Assembly (NCBI GenBank): GCA_964357385.1
Contig: CAYHKW010000013.1
Coordinates: 1 to 21,517, forward strand
Length of the DNA stretch: 21,517 bases
Direction: 5' to 3'
From: JAHFJA01 sp964357385
Lineage (GTDB): Bacteria; Patescibacteriota; Patescibacteriia; JACQRZ01
In this document: in pieces, positions 1 through 6,070 of the stretch
Numbering within the stretch: the stretch's first letter is position 1
Layout of the letters: every line of letters starts with the position of its first letter
Notes under the pieces: model-generated
Seen by the model: the letters and a program-made list of their open reading frames with translations, nothing else
Database searches by the model: none
Told to the model about the DNA's origin: nothing
Position numbers and translations under genes: made by a program

Positions 1-2
1 TT

Positions 3-1490
3 GAATTGCGAGAATACGCCGAGCGAGAACGCATTGAGATCGTAAAAGAATTTACGGAAGCGAAAAGCGCAAAGAAGCCCGGGCGAGACGAATTTAGCAA
101 AATGCTCTCAATGATTGAAACAAGTAAAGCGCCTTTAGGAATCCTTGCATGGCACCCCGACCGTCTCGCCCGTAATAGCGTCGATGGTGGCAAGATCATT
201 TACTTAGTGGATACGGGAGCTATTACTTCTTTGCGCTTTCCGCAATTTTGGTTTGAGCCCACTCCGCAAGGGAAATTCATGTTACAAGTGGCGTTCGGAC
301 AGTCGAAATACTTTTCCGACAATCTTGTTGAGAATATAAAGCGGGGAATGCGCCAAAAACTCCGCCGTGGGGAATGGCTATGCCGTGCGCCCTTTGGCTA
401 TGTGAATAATTATAAGACAAGGAACATAGAGCCTCATCCTGTGTATTCACAAGTCATACGCAAAGCCTTTGAAGAATATGCCAAAGGGTCGCATACGCTG
501 GGGGCATTAGCGGCATTTTTGGCAGAGCATGGCCTTGTCAAAAGGAACGGGGCACCACTTGCAAACGTTTCCGTCGTAAAGATGCTCTCCAACAGAGCAT
601 ATCTTGGCTTTGTGAAGCACTATGATGAGTGGTACGACGGAACCTTTGAACCGATACTTTCCCCGACACTGTTTGAAGCAGTGCAAAAGGTACGCTTATC
701 AAGAAGTAGGCCACATAAGTCAAAATCGATCATTCCCTTTCCGTTTACCCAATTGGCACGATGCGGTGAGTGCGGGTGTGCCATCACGGCACAATATGCG
801 ACGAATCGCTGGGGTACGCGGTATACCTACTATCGGTGTACGAAACGACAAATAAAGTGCAGCCAACCCTATCTTGGTGCCGATGCACTCACTGCACAGC
901 TTCAGACGCTGCTTCAATCAGTGTCGCTTCCTCTCGAAGAAATTGAGAATATGGAAAAACAAATTGATATATGGGAACATGAGTCAATTTCTTCAAGAGG
1001 AGATGTTGCCCAAAATCTCAAAGCAAGCATTAAAGAGATACAAGAAAAACTGGAACGGCTTGTATCGCTTTATTTGGATGGTGATATTGAGCGCGAATCA
1101 TACCTTGTGCGTAAAGATGCTCTGATGCGTCAAAAAGCAAAACAGCAGGCACAAGCGGGAGATTTTGGGCAACAAGGAAAGAATCGGTTCGAACCCTTGA
1201 GGAATTTCGTTTTGTCCTTGAGGGAAGCGGAAAAACTGGGAAAAGAAAAAAATTACGCCCAATGGCGCAACTTTTTTCGTTCTATCGGATCTAACCCTGA
1301 AATCAAGGACAAAACCCTTGCAATCCATTGGGGTGCACTCTGGGATTTCACCGCGAAAACAAAGGGGGATTTTGAATTCAGGGGCGGGGCGTATGCGCGC
1401 AACGGCGCGATGGATTTTGAAAATGTTTCTCTTGGTAGAGTTATTATACACTTTGCGCGAACTTTTTTTGAAAAGAAACTGAATGAGTGA
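3..1490 (+). CDS. Large serine recombinase (site-specific DNA integrase), 5' end cut by window edge
   Basis: Large serine recombinases cut and rejoin DNA at short att sites through a serine-DNA intermediate. The reading frame is open from base 3 with no convincing start, so the first residues, including the expected YARxSS catalytic serine, lie left of the window. Counting from the TTG at base 6, the rest of the resolvase domain is visible (HPDRLARN at about 50-57), then a recombinase domain (about 115-230; RAPFGY, NRAYLGF), then a zinc ribbon with Cys253, 256, 258, 278 and 285, then a helical coiled-coil segment (about 305-380). This order is diagnostic of the family. The last 55 nt lie inside a 137-bp repeat copied in inverted orientation at 3328-3464. 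What is seen is the domain order; activity is inferred. The downstream toxin-antitoxin genes suggest an integrated element. Confidence 0.93.
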   Translation, partial: ELREYAERERIEIVKEFTEAKSAKKPGRDEFSKMLSMIETSKAPLGILAWHPDRLARNSVDGGKIIYLVDTGAITSLRFPQFWFEPTPQGKFMLQVAFGQSKYFSDNLVENIKRGMRQKLRRGEWLCRAPFGYVNNYKTRNIEPHPVYSQVIRKAFEEYAKGSHTLGALAAFLAEHGLVKRNGAPLANVSVVKMLSNRAYLGFVKHYDEWYDGTFEPILSPTLFEAVQKVRLSRSRPHKSKSIIPFPFTQLARCGECGCAITAQYATNRWGTRYTYYRCTKRQIKCSQPYLGADALTAQLQTLLQSVSLPLEEIENMEKQIDIWEHESISSRGDVAQNLKASIKEIQEKLERLVSLYLDGDIERESYLVRKDALMRQKAKQQAQAGDFGQQGKNRFEPLRNFVLSLREAEKLGKEKNYAQWRNFFRSIGSNPEIKDKTLAIHWGALWDFTAKTKGDFEFRGGAYARNGAMDFENVSLGRVIIHFARTFFEKKLNE

Positions 1491-1572
1491 TCCTTTTTGA
1501 ATACGGATTTCGCACACGGATGAGGAGGGGTGTGGGGAGGAATCCTTCGTGTGCTCCTCTCTTTTGATCCAA
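1436..1572 (+). repeat. Left arm of perfect 137-bp inverted repeat
   Basis: This segment is the exact reverse complement of 3328-3464, read base by base, including a seven-base T/A run. It begins inside the recombinase gene 55 nt before its end and continues about 80 nt past the stop codon. It contains an internal hairpin-like GCACACG ... CGTGTGC pair around a G-rich strand (about 1512-1552). Identity stops abruptly at both ends. Candidate origins are recombination-site or element-end duplication, or a fold-back assembly error. Confidence 0.95.
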
Positions 1573-1827
1573 GATATAGGTGCCTCCTATGAGGCAAAAA
1601 TACTAACATGCGCACAAACCCGTGTTTATTAAACCATATTCGAACCTTTTTTCAACAGAATCCTGAAACAGAATAACGTGTCAGGGCGGTTATTGTAGCG
1701 GGGGATTAGGCATACGCCCTGATTCTGGGTATTTTCCGTCTACAGGAGGGATCTGGGGAGGAATGTGGACAACGGTGTGTGGGGTTTTGGATGCGGCGCG
1801 GTGAGGCCTGAATTCAGGAGGGATGGC
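1573..1827. other. Gene-free stretch with a hairpin and G-rich partial repeats
   Basis: No supported gene lies here. There is a TGCCTC-CTAT-GAGGCA hairpin (1581-1596) with no T-run after it on either strand. A 21-bp G-rich motif at 1744-1764 matches 19 of 21 bases of 1523-1543 in the left repeat arm. The decamer CAGGAGGGAT occurs at 1743-1752 and 1815-1824. A 12-bp palindrome, CCTGAATTCAGG, lies at 1807-1818. The region looks like non-coding element-end or recombination-site sequence. Confidence 0.5.
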
Positions 1828-1856
1828 TTGACAAAACAGACTATTTCCTGTATAGT
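1828..1856 (+). promoter_or_regulatory. Sigma-70-type promoter for the membrane protein at 1894
   Basis: TTGACA (1828-1833), a 17-bp spacer, then TATAGT (1851-1856). An AAGGAG ribosome site at 1882-1887 precedes the ATG at 1894. Confidence 0.8.
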
Positions 1857-1893
1857 CGTTTGAGGTAATTGCTGTCATGAAAAGGAGAATGCA

Positions 1894-2289
1894 ATGAGTA
1901 CATTACAAACAAAGGGAAATGGCGACAACAGCAAAAAGGAGAGTGAGACAAACGATGTACTTCCTTCTCCTGAAGAGATGAAGAAGTTTGAGTCAAAACT
2001 GATTTTGTGGTTTGTTTCTATCTTCTTATCTCTACTATTAGTATCGATTGGGTTAATAATCCAAGGAATTACTGACAACATAGTGGTAGACAAATTGGCA
2101 ACTATTTTAACATTTCTATCGTCAATAGGATATTGCATCGTTTTTTTGATTGCTTTATTCTACATAACACACGATATAGAAACAGCTGCAGAGAGGTTTC
2201 CCATTACTTTCTTTATGGGTGCTGCATTTGGACTTATAGTGGGCGATCTAATGGTACTATATAAAATAATAGTACTAGAACCATGGTAG
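1894..2289 (+). CDS. Small three-helix membrane protein of unknown function
   Basis: A 131-residue protein that I do not recognise. A charged, cytosol-like N-terminus (about residues 1-40, rich in Lys, Glu and Ser) is followed by three hydrophobic segments at about 42-66, 72-97 and 105-128, with a very short C-terminus. The ATG is well placed behind AAGGAG and a consensus promoter, and a clear terminator follows, so it is a single-gene unit. It lies inside the inverted-repeat cassette next to a toxin-antitoxin pair. A role in immunity, exclusion or toxicity at the membrane is possible but not shown by the sequence. The three membrane segments are fairly sure; the function is unknown. Confidence 0.75.
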   Translation: MSTLQTKGNGDNSKKESETNDVLPSPEEMKKFESKLILWFVSIFLSLLLVSIGLIIQGITDNIVVDKLATILTFLSSIGYCIVFLIALFYITHDIETAAERFPITFFMGAAFGLIVGDLMVLYKIIVLEPW

Positions 2290-2299
2290 AAAAATTTTC

Positions 2300-2352
2300 A
2301 AAGACAGATTACTGGAGACACCATCGTGTACCAAGGTATCTGTCTTTTTTTA
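2300..2352 (+). terminator. Rho-independent terminator after the membrane protein
   Basis: A 10-bp perfect stem (2300-2309 with 2338-2347, AAAGACAGAT/ATCTGTCTTT) with a long 28-nt loop runs straight into a T-run to about 2351. Confidence 0.7.
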
Positions 2353-2444
2353 TTACGCAGTAATATCACGAACATAAATTTAATGACTTATCAAAACATG
2401 GCGTACGTATAGACACCATGCTATTATTATGGTAATAAGCTCTC

Positions 2445-2975
2445 ATGCCTATCTATACTGAAAAATTTAAGAACCTTGTACTCTATATCCTGGCGAACGA
2501 GCACTACAAGGACGAAGGTATAAAGAAACTTAATAAGGTTCTTTATTTTGTCGATTTTTACTTTTATCGAGACCACGAGCGCCTTATTTCTGGCGTTACG
2601 TATGCAAAGGCACCAATGGGACCGATTGTGAATGATTATCAAACAATTTTTAAACAGATGGTACAAGACGATGTCCTTCATCAAAAAAGCGAATACCCTG
2701 CCATGTTTACATCAAATATCGATTATACTCTTTCGGAATTTAGTCCGGAAGAGGTTGATCATATTCACAAAGTATTGGAAAAGTATGGACGTCTCTCCTC
2801 AACTGAGCTAGAAGCAATATCACATCAACAGCAACCGTGGGTACTTACTGAGCGTATGGGGGACATTATTGATCCTGATCTTGCCCTTCTGATCGCAGAT
2901 GATTCTGGTGAAGAATTGGAGATTACTGATGAGAATCTTAAAAATGAGTTGGAGAGATTGGCGAACAGTGCCTAA
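2445..2975 (+). CDS. Panacea-domain (SocA-like, DUF4065) antitoxin
   Basis: A 176-residue protein with the Panacea/SocA signature: a helical N-terminus, KLNKVLYFVDFYFY at about 28-41, then the conserved region around residues 50-66 (TYAKAPMGPIVNDYQ). Panacea proteins are antitoxin domains that pair with many unrelated toxins and neutralise them by direct binding. The C-terminal 60 residues are acidic and may be the toxin-contact part. The RelE-like toxin gene follows after only 6 bp, fitting a two-gene antitoxin-toxin operon. No good SD precedes the ATG; the leader has TATTAT near 2422 but only a weak -35. The family call is confident; the partner is inferred from adjacency. Confidence 0.85.
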   Translation: MPIYTEKFKNLVLYILANEHYKDEGIKKLNKVLYFVDFYFYRDHERLISGVTYAKAPMGPIVNDYQTIFKQMVQDDVLHQKSEYPAMFTSNIDYTLSEFSPEEVDHIHKVLEKYGRLSSTELEAISHQQQPWVLTERMGDIIDPDLALLIADDSGEELEITDENLKNELERLANSA

Positions 2976-2981
2976 TTGTAT

Positions 2982-3299
2982 ATGGCAGAAATTGAAATCA
3001 ACGTTCTTTACTCGCTTGAGCAAGAGATACGTACCAGTGACACGAAAACCAAAAAACTTTTTGAAAAGCAAAAGACTTTTATGGGTGCTAACCCTCACCA
3101 TCCTTCGTTAGGACGGACAAAGTTAGTAAATGTGTGCGATAAATACGGTAATCATCTGTGGGAAGTTCGTTTGGATGGTAAGCGAAGAATTGTTTTTGTG
3201 GAAAGGGGAACGTCAACTATCATCTGGTTGAAAATATGTTCTCATGATGAGATTCGTAGAAATAGTGTGATCCGTGTAAAAGATGACTATGAAAATTGA
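2982..3299 (+). CDS. RelE/HigB-type toxin (predicted mRNA interferase)
   Basis: A 105-residue basic protein resembling the RelE/ParE superfamily, whose RelE-like members cut mRNA at the ribosome. The family's beta-sheet core is recognisable: GRTKLVNVCDKYGNHLWEVR, then DGKRRIVFVERG, then a hydrophobic strand ending in IWLKICSHDEI. The Arg/Lys residues in the central strands correspond to the usual active-site region. A TTG at 2976 is an alternative start; I prefer the ATG at 2982 (MAEIEIN). With 6 bp to the upstream stop and no clear SD, translation is probably coupled to the Panacea antitoxin gene. The stop codon lies 28 bp from the right inverted-repeat arm. Confidence 0.82.
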   Translation: MAEIEINVLYSLEQEIRTSDTKTKKLFEKQKTFMGANPHHPSLGRTKLVNVCDKYGNHLWEVRLDGKRRIVFVERGTSTIIWLKICSHDEIRRNSVIRVKDDYEN

Positions 3300-3327
3300 T
3301 ACTAAGACGAATAGAACCCTAAGTCTT

Positions 3328-3464
3328 TTGGATCAAAAGAGAGGAGCACACGAAGGATTCCTCCCCACACCCCTCCTCATCCGTGTGCGAAATCCGTATT
3401 CAAAAAGGATCACTCATTCAGTTTCTTTTCAAAAAAAGTTCGCGCAAAGTGTATAATAACTCTA
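3328..3464 (-). repeat. Right arm of perfect 137-bp inverted repeat
   Basis: This is the reverse complement of 1436-1572. On the minus strand it would encode the same last residues of the recombinase (ending FFEKKLNE). It starts 28 bp after the RelE-like toxin stop codon and ends about 45 bp before the HicB-like start. A TATAAT at 3452-3457 points outward toward the HicB-like gene, but no good -35 box accompanies it. Confidence 0.95.
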
Positions 3465-3509
3465 TATTTTTTAAATGATACAATGGGTGTACAATATAGT
3501 ATATATACT

Positions 3510-3857
3510 ATGGCGATTATTAAGGTTACAAAAGATTATATCGCGCGCATACTCCAAGAAACTGCTGATCGTCTGGCAGGTATTCCTCATGTGCCAAAAA
3601 GTCTCTACGAACTTGTTCAGTATTTTCGACGCGAAGGACCTATTAATTTTACATACCACCAAGAAGAAGGAGTGCTTGTTGCAGTAAGCACAAATTTTAG
3701 ATACGGCTCAATTGTAACCTCCGGTAAAAATAGCAGCGAGCTTGATACAAATATTAAAGATGCAATTCTCGCGTCGTTTGATCTACCTTCTGCATACGCA
3801 AAAAAAGTACAATTATACAAAGTAGGCGAGCAGAAAACAGAATATGCCCTCGCTTAG
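3510..3857 (+). CDS. HicB-like antitoxin with N-terminal helical extension
   Basis: A 115-residue protein beginning MAIIKVTKDY. Its second half (about 44-100) has the pattern of the partial RNase H-like HicB fold: INFTYHQEEGVLVAVST, then RYGSIVTSG, then a helix with NIKDAILASFDLP. The first 43 residues are a helical extension not typical of short HicB proteins. The HicA-like gene overlaps its 3' end by 14 bp, the usual sign of a coupled toxin-antitoxin pair, here in antitoxin-first order. The ATG at 3510 is chosen over an upstream in-frame codon at 3483 because a TATAGT (3495-3500) sits just before it, which would give a nearly leaderless transcript. The HicB assignment rests partly on the HicA neighbour. 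Confidence 0.72.
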   Translation: MAIIKVTKDYIARILQETADRLAGIPHVPKSLYELVQYFRREGPINFTYHQEEGVLVAVSTNFRYGSIVTSGKNSSELDTNIKDAILASFDLPSAYAKKVQLYKVGEQKTEYALA

Positions 3858-4089
3858 TGAATTGCCAGGGGAGATAAAACGAAAACAATTTATTAATGCA
3901 CTTCGTCGTATTGGGTTTGTTATTGATGAGATTGGAGGAAATGGCAGTCACTACAAAGCGGTTTGGCCACGCACCCACAAGAGCGTTACCATCCCCGCAT
4001 ATCTTCCCAAACAAGTGCTTAAATATATTCTTAAAGAAATTGAATCCCAGAGTGGAATTACTTGGGAGGATATTCAAAAAGAGCTTTAA
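3844..4089 (+). CDS. hicA: HicA-type toxin (YcfA-like mRNA interferase)
   Basis: An 81-residue protein with the compact double-stranded-RNA-binding-like fold of HicA. HicA toxins degrade mRNA using one catalytic histidine, here most likely His36 in GGNGSHYKAV. The second half, KSVTIPAY...LPKQVLKYILKEI, matches the conserved TVP...L..IL..I portion of the family. It overlaps the HicB-like gene by 14 bp and has no SD of its own, so it is expected to be translationally coupled. Length and motif agree with the family. Confidence 0.87.
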   Translation: MPSLSELPGEIKRKQFINALRRIGFVIDEIGGNGSHYKAVWPRTHKSVTIPAYLPKQVLKYILKEIESQSGITWEDIQKEL

Positions 4090-4111
4090 AATAGATGGCA
4101 TGTAATATTAT

Positions 4112-4681
4112 ATGAAAGACACTAGACGCTACCTTTTTATTATCACCACTCTTCTTGTGCTGGTAGTCGTTGGAATTGGAGTGTGGTGTTTAGTTACGCC
4201 CCCACAATCTTTTCAAAAGCCAATCCAAGAAAAACCTGTCAAAACGAATGCCGTTGGAAAGAAGGATTCGATAGCAATTCCACAAGGAAACGTATATAAA
4301 AATGCAGAGTTTGGATTTGAAATAACTCTCCCTGATGGGGTACAGAATCCTCCTTCTACAGAAGAATATATTGACCCGCTCACGGGGAAACAACAGGTTC
4401 AGTATGGTTTTGATCTATTCAGTGTATCCGTGATAAAAAATATTAGTCCTGAGGAATTTGCTGAAGCAATTTCAGATAATACGCAATTTGGTCCTAAGCC
4501 AAAAAATATTATAGTAAACGGGATATCCGCAGTTTACCTAGAGATAGGGAAGGCATCAGGAGATACATGGAGAGAGTATTTCTTTTCCAAGGGCGAAAAC
4601 ACTATTGCTGTATTTTTCTTTGGACCAAAAACATCCACGGCGCACGAGGCTATAATTAATAGTTTTACGTTGGGAGATTAA
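4112..4681 (+). CDS. Membrane-anchored PsbP-like extracytoplasmic protein
   Basis: A 189-residue protein with a short basic start (MKDTRRY), one hydrophobic segment at about 8-28 that acts as an uncleaved anchor or signal, a Pro/Lys-rich linker (about 29-60), then a soluble domain. That domain starts NAEFGFEITLPDG and ends IINSFTLGD, the hallmark opening and closing strands of PsbP-like/DUF1795 domains often found on bacterial surface proteins. No lipobox with a properly placed Cys is seen. The ATG is 22 bp after hicA with no SD. A hairpin terminator follows at 4737. The function of such proteins outside photosystem II is unknown. Confidence 0.75.
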   Translation: MKDTRRYLFIITTLLVLVVVGIGVWCLVTPPQSFQKPIQEKPVKTNAVGKKDSIAIPQGNVYKNAEFGFEITLPDGVQNPPSTEEYIDPLTGKQQVQYGFDLFSVSVIKNISPEEFAEAISDNTQFGPKPKNIIVNGISAVYLEIGKASGDTWREYFFSKGENTIAVFFFGPKTSTAHEAIINSFTLGD

Positions 4682-4696
4682 GGTGTCTCAGACACC
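4682..4696. repeat. Short perfect palindrome right after the PsbP-like gene
   Basis: GGTGTCT-C-AGACACC, a 7-bp inverted pair around one base, directly abutting the stop codon. No T-run follows, so it is not a terminator. It resembles short REP-like palindromes but occurs only once in this window. Confidence 0.4.
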
Positions 4697-4736
4697 CTCC
4701 TACATTCGATCCATGTCAGGATTCGGTCTAAAAATT

Positions 4737-4766
4737 CACCCCAGCATTTCGCTGAGGGTGTTTTTG
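4737..4766 (+). terminator. Rho-independent terminator, copy 1 of a repeated element
   Basis: Stem CACCC-CAGC, loop ATTTC, GCTG-(A)-GGGTG, then TTTTT. The stem and its upstream flank (CTAAAAATTCACC) recur at 5354-5391 with few changes. It would end transcription from the PsbP-like gene. Confidence 0.8.
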
Positions 4767-4771
4767 GGGAA

Positions 4772-4807
4772 AAATAAAAAAGGACAATTGATTTGATTCA
4801 ATTGTCC
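4772..4807 (-). terminator. Terminator for the minus-strand cupin gene
   Basis: A perfect 10-bp stem (GGACAATTGA/TCAATTGTCC, 4782-4791 with 4798-4807), loop of six, followed on the minus strand by a run of T (complement of 4772-4781). Confidence 0.85.
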
Positions 4808-4837
4808 CAGAAATAAAATTCAAACTAATCCAAAGTT

Positions 4838-5218
4838 TTAAGGAGTTAAGGTAGGTTTTACTAAGTACTCTGTATCCTTCTCCGTACTTGCTGTTTGGAT
4901 GGCAAGCATAAGAGTTTCTGTTTTAGCGTGGAAACCATGCCATACCATCTCTGGAACATCAAGAACGCTCTTATTCCCATAGACGGAGTTTCCTATGTCG
5001 TTCTGTTTATCACCTCTGAAATACACTCCCCTTCCTTCAAGAATAAAAATTCTTGAAGCACTATGGCTATGGCGATGGATATCCAAAGTTGCTCCAGCCT
5101 CAATCTTTAATATTTCAATGATGCCTTCTGATGAAGGGATCACTTTATAGAAAAGATATCCGTCAGTGACTTCTTCTTTACCATCAAATACAATACTGCT
5201 CAAAATTTCCGAATACAT
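4838..5218 (-). CDS. Single-domain cupin protein
   Basis: A 126-residue protein forming one cupin beta-barrel. Cupin motif 1 is visible as GATLDIHRHSH followed by FILEGRG, giving probable metal ligands His48/His50/His52 and Glu61; motif 2 gives VPEMVWHGF with His94. The frame is open further upstream, but the ATG at 5218 is chosen because AAGGAG sits 8 bp before it (minus strand). It has its own promoter and terminator. Small cupins of this kind range from sugar-nucleotide or nucleotide-related enzymes to binding proteins, and the substrate cannot be read from sequence. It lies between two copies of a repeated terminator element, so it may be a separately acquired cassette. Confidence 0.83.
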   Translation of the reverse strand: MYSEILSSIVFDGKEEVTDGYLFYKVIPSSEGIIEILKIEAGATLDIHRHSHSASRIFILEGRGVYFRGDKQNDIGNSVYGNKSVLDVPEMVWHGFHAKTETLMLAIQTASTEKDTEYLVKPTLTP

Positions 5219-5271
5219 TTTATTGCTCCTTTTCAATTTACTATGCGAAATGTAAAGTACTATACTTTTAC

Positions 5272-5298
5272 TTAATACCATAATTATAGCTTTGTCAA
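5272..5298 (-). promoter_or_regulatory. Probable promoter of the cupin gene
   Basis: On the minus strand TTGACA (5298-5293) is followed after 15 bp by TGG-TATTAA (-10 at 5277-5272). The TG upstream of the -10 resembles an extended -10, which would compensate for the short spacer. Confidence 0.5.
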
Positions 5299-5353
5299 CT
5301 CCTCCATTCCACCATTTCCTCAATGAAAGTGTTCCAGTTCACTCCCTCAAGGG

Positions 5354-5391
5354 CTAAAAATTCACCTCAGCATTTCGCTGGGGTGTTTTTT
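5354..5391 (+). terminator. Second copy of the repeated terminator element
   Basis: The flank CTAAAAATTCACC, then stem CACC-T-CAGC, loop ATTTC, GCTG-GGGTG and six T. It is nearly the same as 4729-4766. No plus-strand gene lies immediately upstream, so it is an orphan terminator unless it insulates the next promoter, whose -35 box overlaps the T-run. Confidence 0.65.
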
Positions 5392-5418
5392 GACTAAAAA
5401 GTGTATTTATCATAGGGT
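5390..5418 (+). promoter_or_regulatory. Probable promoter for the gene at 5457
   Basis: TTGACT (5390-5395), 17-bp spacer, TAGGGT (5413-5418). The -10 is weak. The GGAGGT ribosome site just before the ATG at 5457 supports the gene start. Confidence 0.45.
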
Positions 5419-5456
5419 ATGAAAAGTTATTTATTATAGAACCGTGGAGGTATACC

Positions 5457-5918
5457 ATGCCATTAGTACTTGTTTCACGAGATCCCAAACAGATTCCGGA
5501 TGAACTATTGTTACATATCGGTAAACATTTTCCTTCTATTGTCGCAAACAATCTTACTGTACCAGAGGTACCAGCAGCCCATCTTGATGCGACTGATGTT
5601 GAAATACGATTTAGTGATTTTAGTCCATTTGATGTAAAAAAGAGACCGTTAGAAATCGTCGTTTTTGCCAATGATTTTTTAGAACGTAAGGTGGATCTTG
5701 AAGAAAGAACAAGACAGATCGATGCCGATCTTCGTGAGTCATTCAGTATCATTAAGAGTCTGAATAACTTCTGGGTCTGGATATTATTGATGCCAGGCGC
5801 ATTTTTAGATGTAACTGAAGACTCACATTTCGAACAGGCATCAAAAATTGTTGAAAACTGGCCTGACTGGAAAAAAGATACAATACAATCAGAGATTCTT
5901 AACAAGAAGAAGGGGTAA
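5457..5918 (+). CDS. Unknown protein, possibly of the tautomerase (MIF/4-OT) fold
   Basis: A 153-residue cytosolic protein. It starts Met-Pro followed by a beta strand (VLVS) and a helix; a second strand-rich part (VEIRFSDFSPFD, then PLEIVVFAN) is followed by a long helix (about 80-105). An N-terminal Pro ahead of beta-alpha-beta units is the pattern of tautomerase-superfamily proteins, which use Pro1 as the catalytic base, but I see no further diagnostic motif, so this is a guess. GGAGGT lies about 8 bp before the ATG, and promoter and terminator make it a single-gene unit. The C-terminal 45 residues are rich in Trp and charged residues. If the tautomerase idea is wrong it remains an orphan. 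Confidence 0.68.
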   Translation: MPLVLVSRDPKQIPDELLLHIGKHFPSIVANNLTVPEVPAAHLDATDVEIRFSDFSPFDVKKRPLEIVVFANDFLERKVDLEERTRQIDADLRESFSIIKSLNNFWVWILLMPGAFLDVTEDSHFEQASKIVENWPDWKKDTIQSEILNKKKG

Positions 5919-5958
5919 GTTCAGTGTTAAGATTATAAAGATCACAATAGATCACATC

Positions 5959-5985
5959 GGTAACACTCGTTGTTACCTTTTTTTA
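5959..5985 (+). terminator. Rho-independent terminator
   Basis: GGTAACA (5959-5965), loop CTCGT, TGTTACC (5971-5977), then seven T. It ends the 5457 transcript. Confidence 0.88.
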
Positions 5986-6001
5986 TTCACCCTTGTACCC
6001 A

Positions 6002-6030
6002 TTGACAAGGCAATTATTATCTGACAAAAT
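6002..6030 (+). promoter_or_regulatory. Probable promoter for the Cys-rich protein
   Basis: TTGACA (6002-6007), 17-bp spacer, CAAAAT (6025-6030, four of six consensus bases). Confidence 0.55.
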
Positions 6031-6070
6031 GCGCCTATCGAATAGTAATGAACATCGAAAGGGGTGCGGT

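Larger units (their letters stand above)
1436..3464. mobile_element. Candidate invertible or inserted cassette bounded by 137-bp inverted repeats
   Basis: The two repeat arms enclose 1755 bp carrying a small membrane protein and a Panacea/RelE toxin-antitoxin pair. Recombination between identical inverted arms would flip the interior while leaving the recombinase reading frame intact, because its end is contained in the arm. No transposase lies inside and I did not find target-site duplications. That it moves or flips is inference; the repeat structure is directly visible. Confidence 0.5.

Noticed and set aside
1581..1596. Hairpin TGCCTC-CTAT-GAGGCA as terminator of the recombinase
   Set aside because: It is followed by an A-run, not a T-run, on the plus strand, and there is no T-run after it on the minus strand.
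1098..1615. Long minus-strand open frames opposite the recombinase end
   Set aside because: They overlap the well-supported recombinase gene, lack ribosome sites and read as low-complexity Arg/Pro/Ser/Phe sequence.
1690..1878. 62-aa minus-strand frame rich in Pro (IPPQIPP)
   Set aside because: It has no ribosome site, and its Pro content simply reflects the G-rich repeat blocks; it also covers the promoter of the 1894 gene.
5354..5905. Minus-strand open frame of 183 codons opposite the gene at 5457
   Set aside because: The plus-strand gene has a strong SD, promoter and terminator, while this frame has none of these and runs across the hairpin terminator at 5354-5391.
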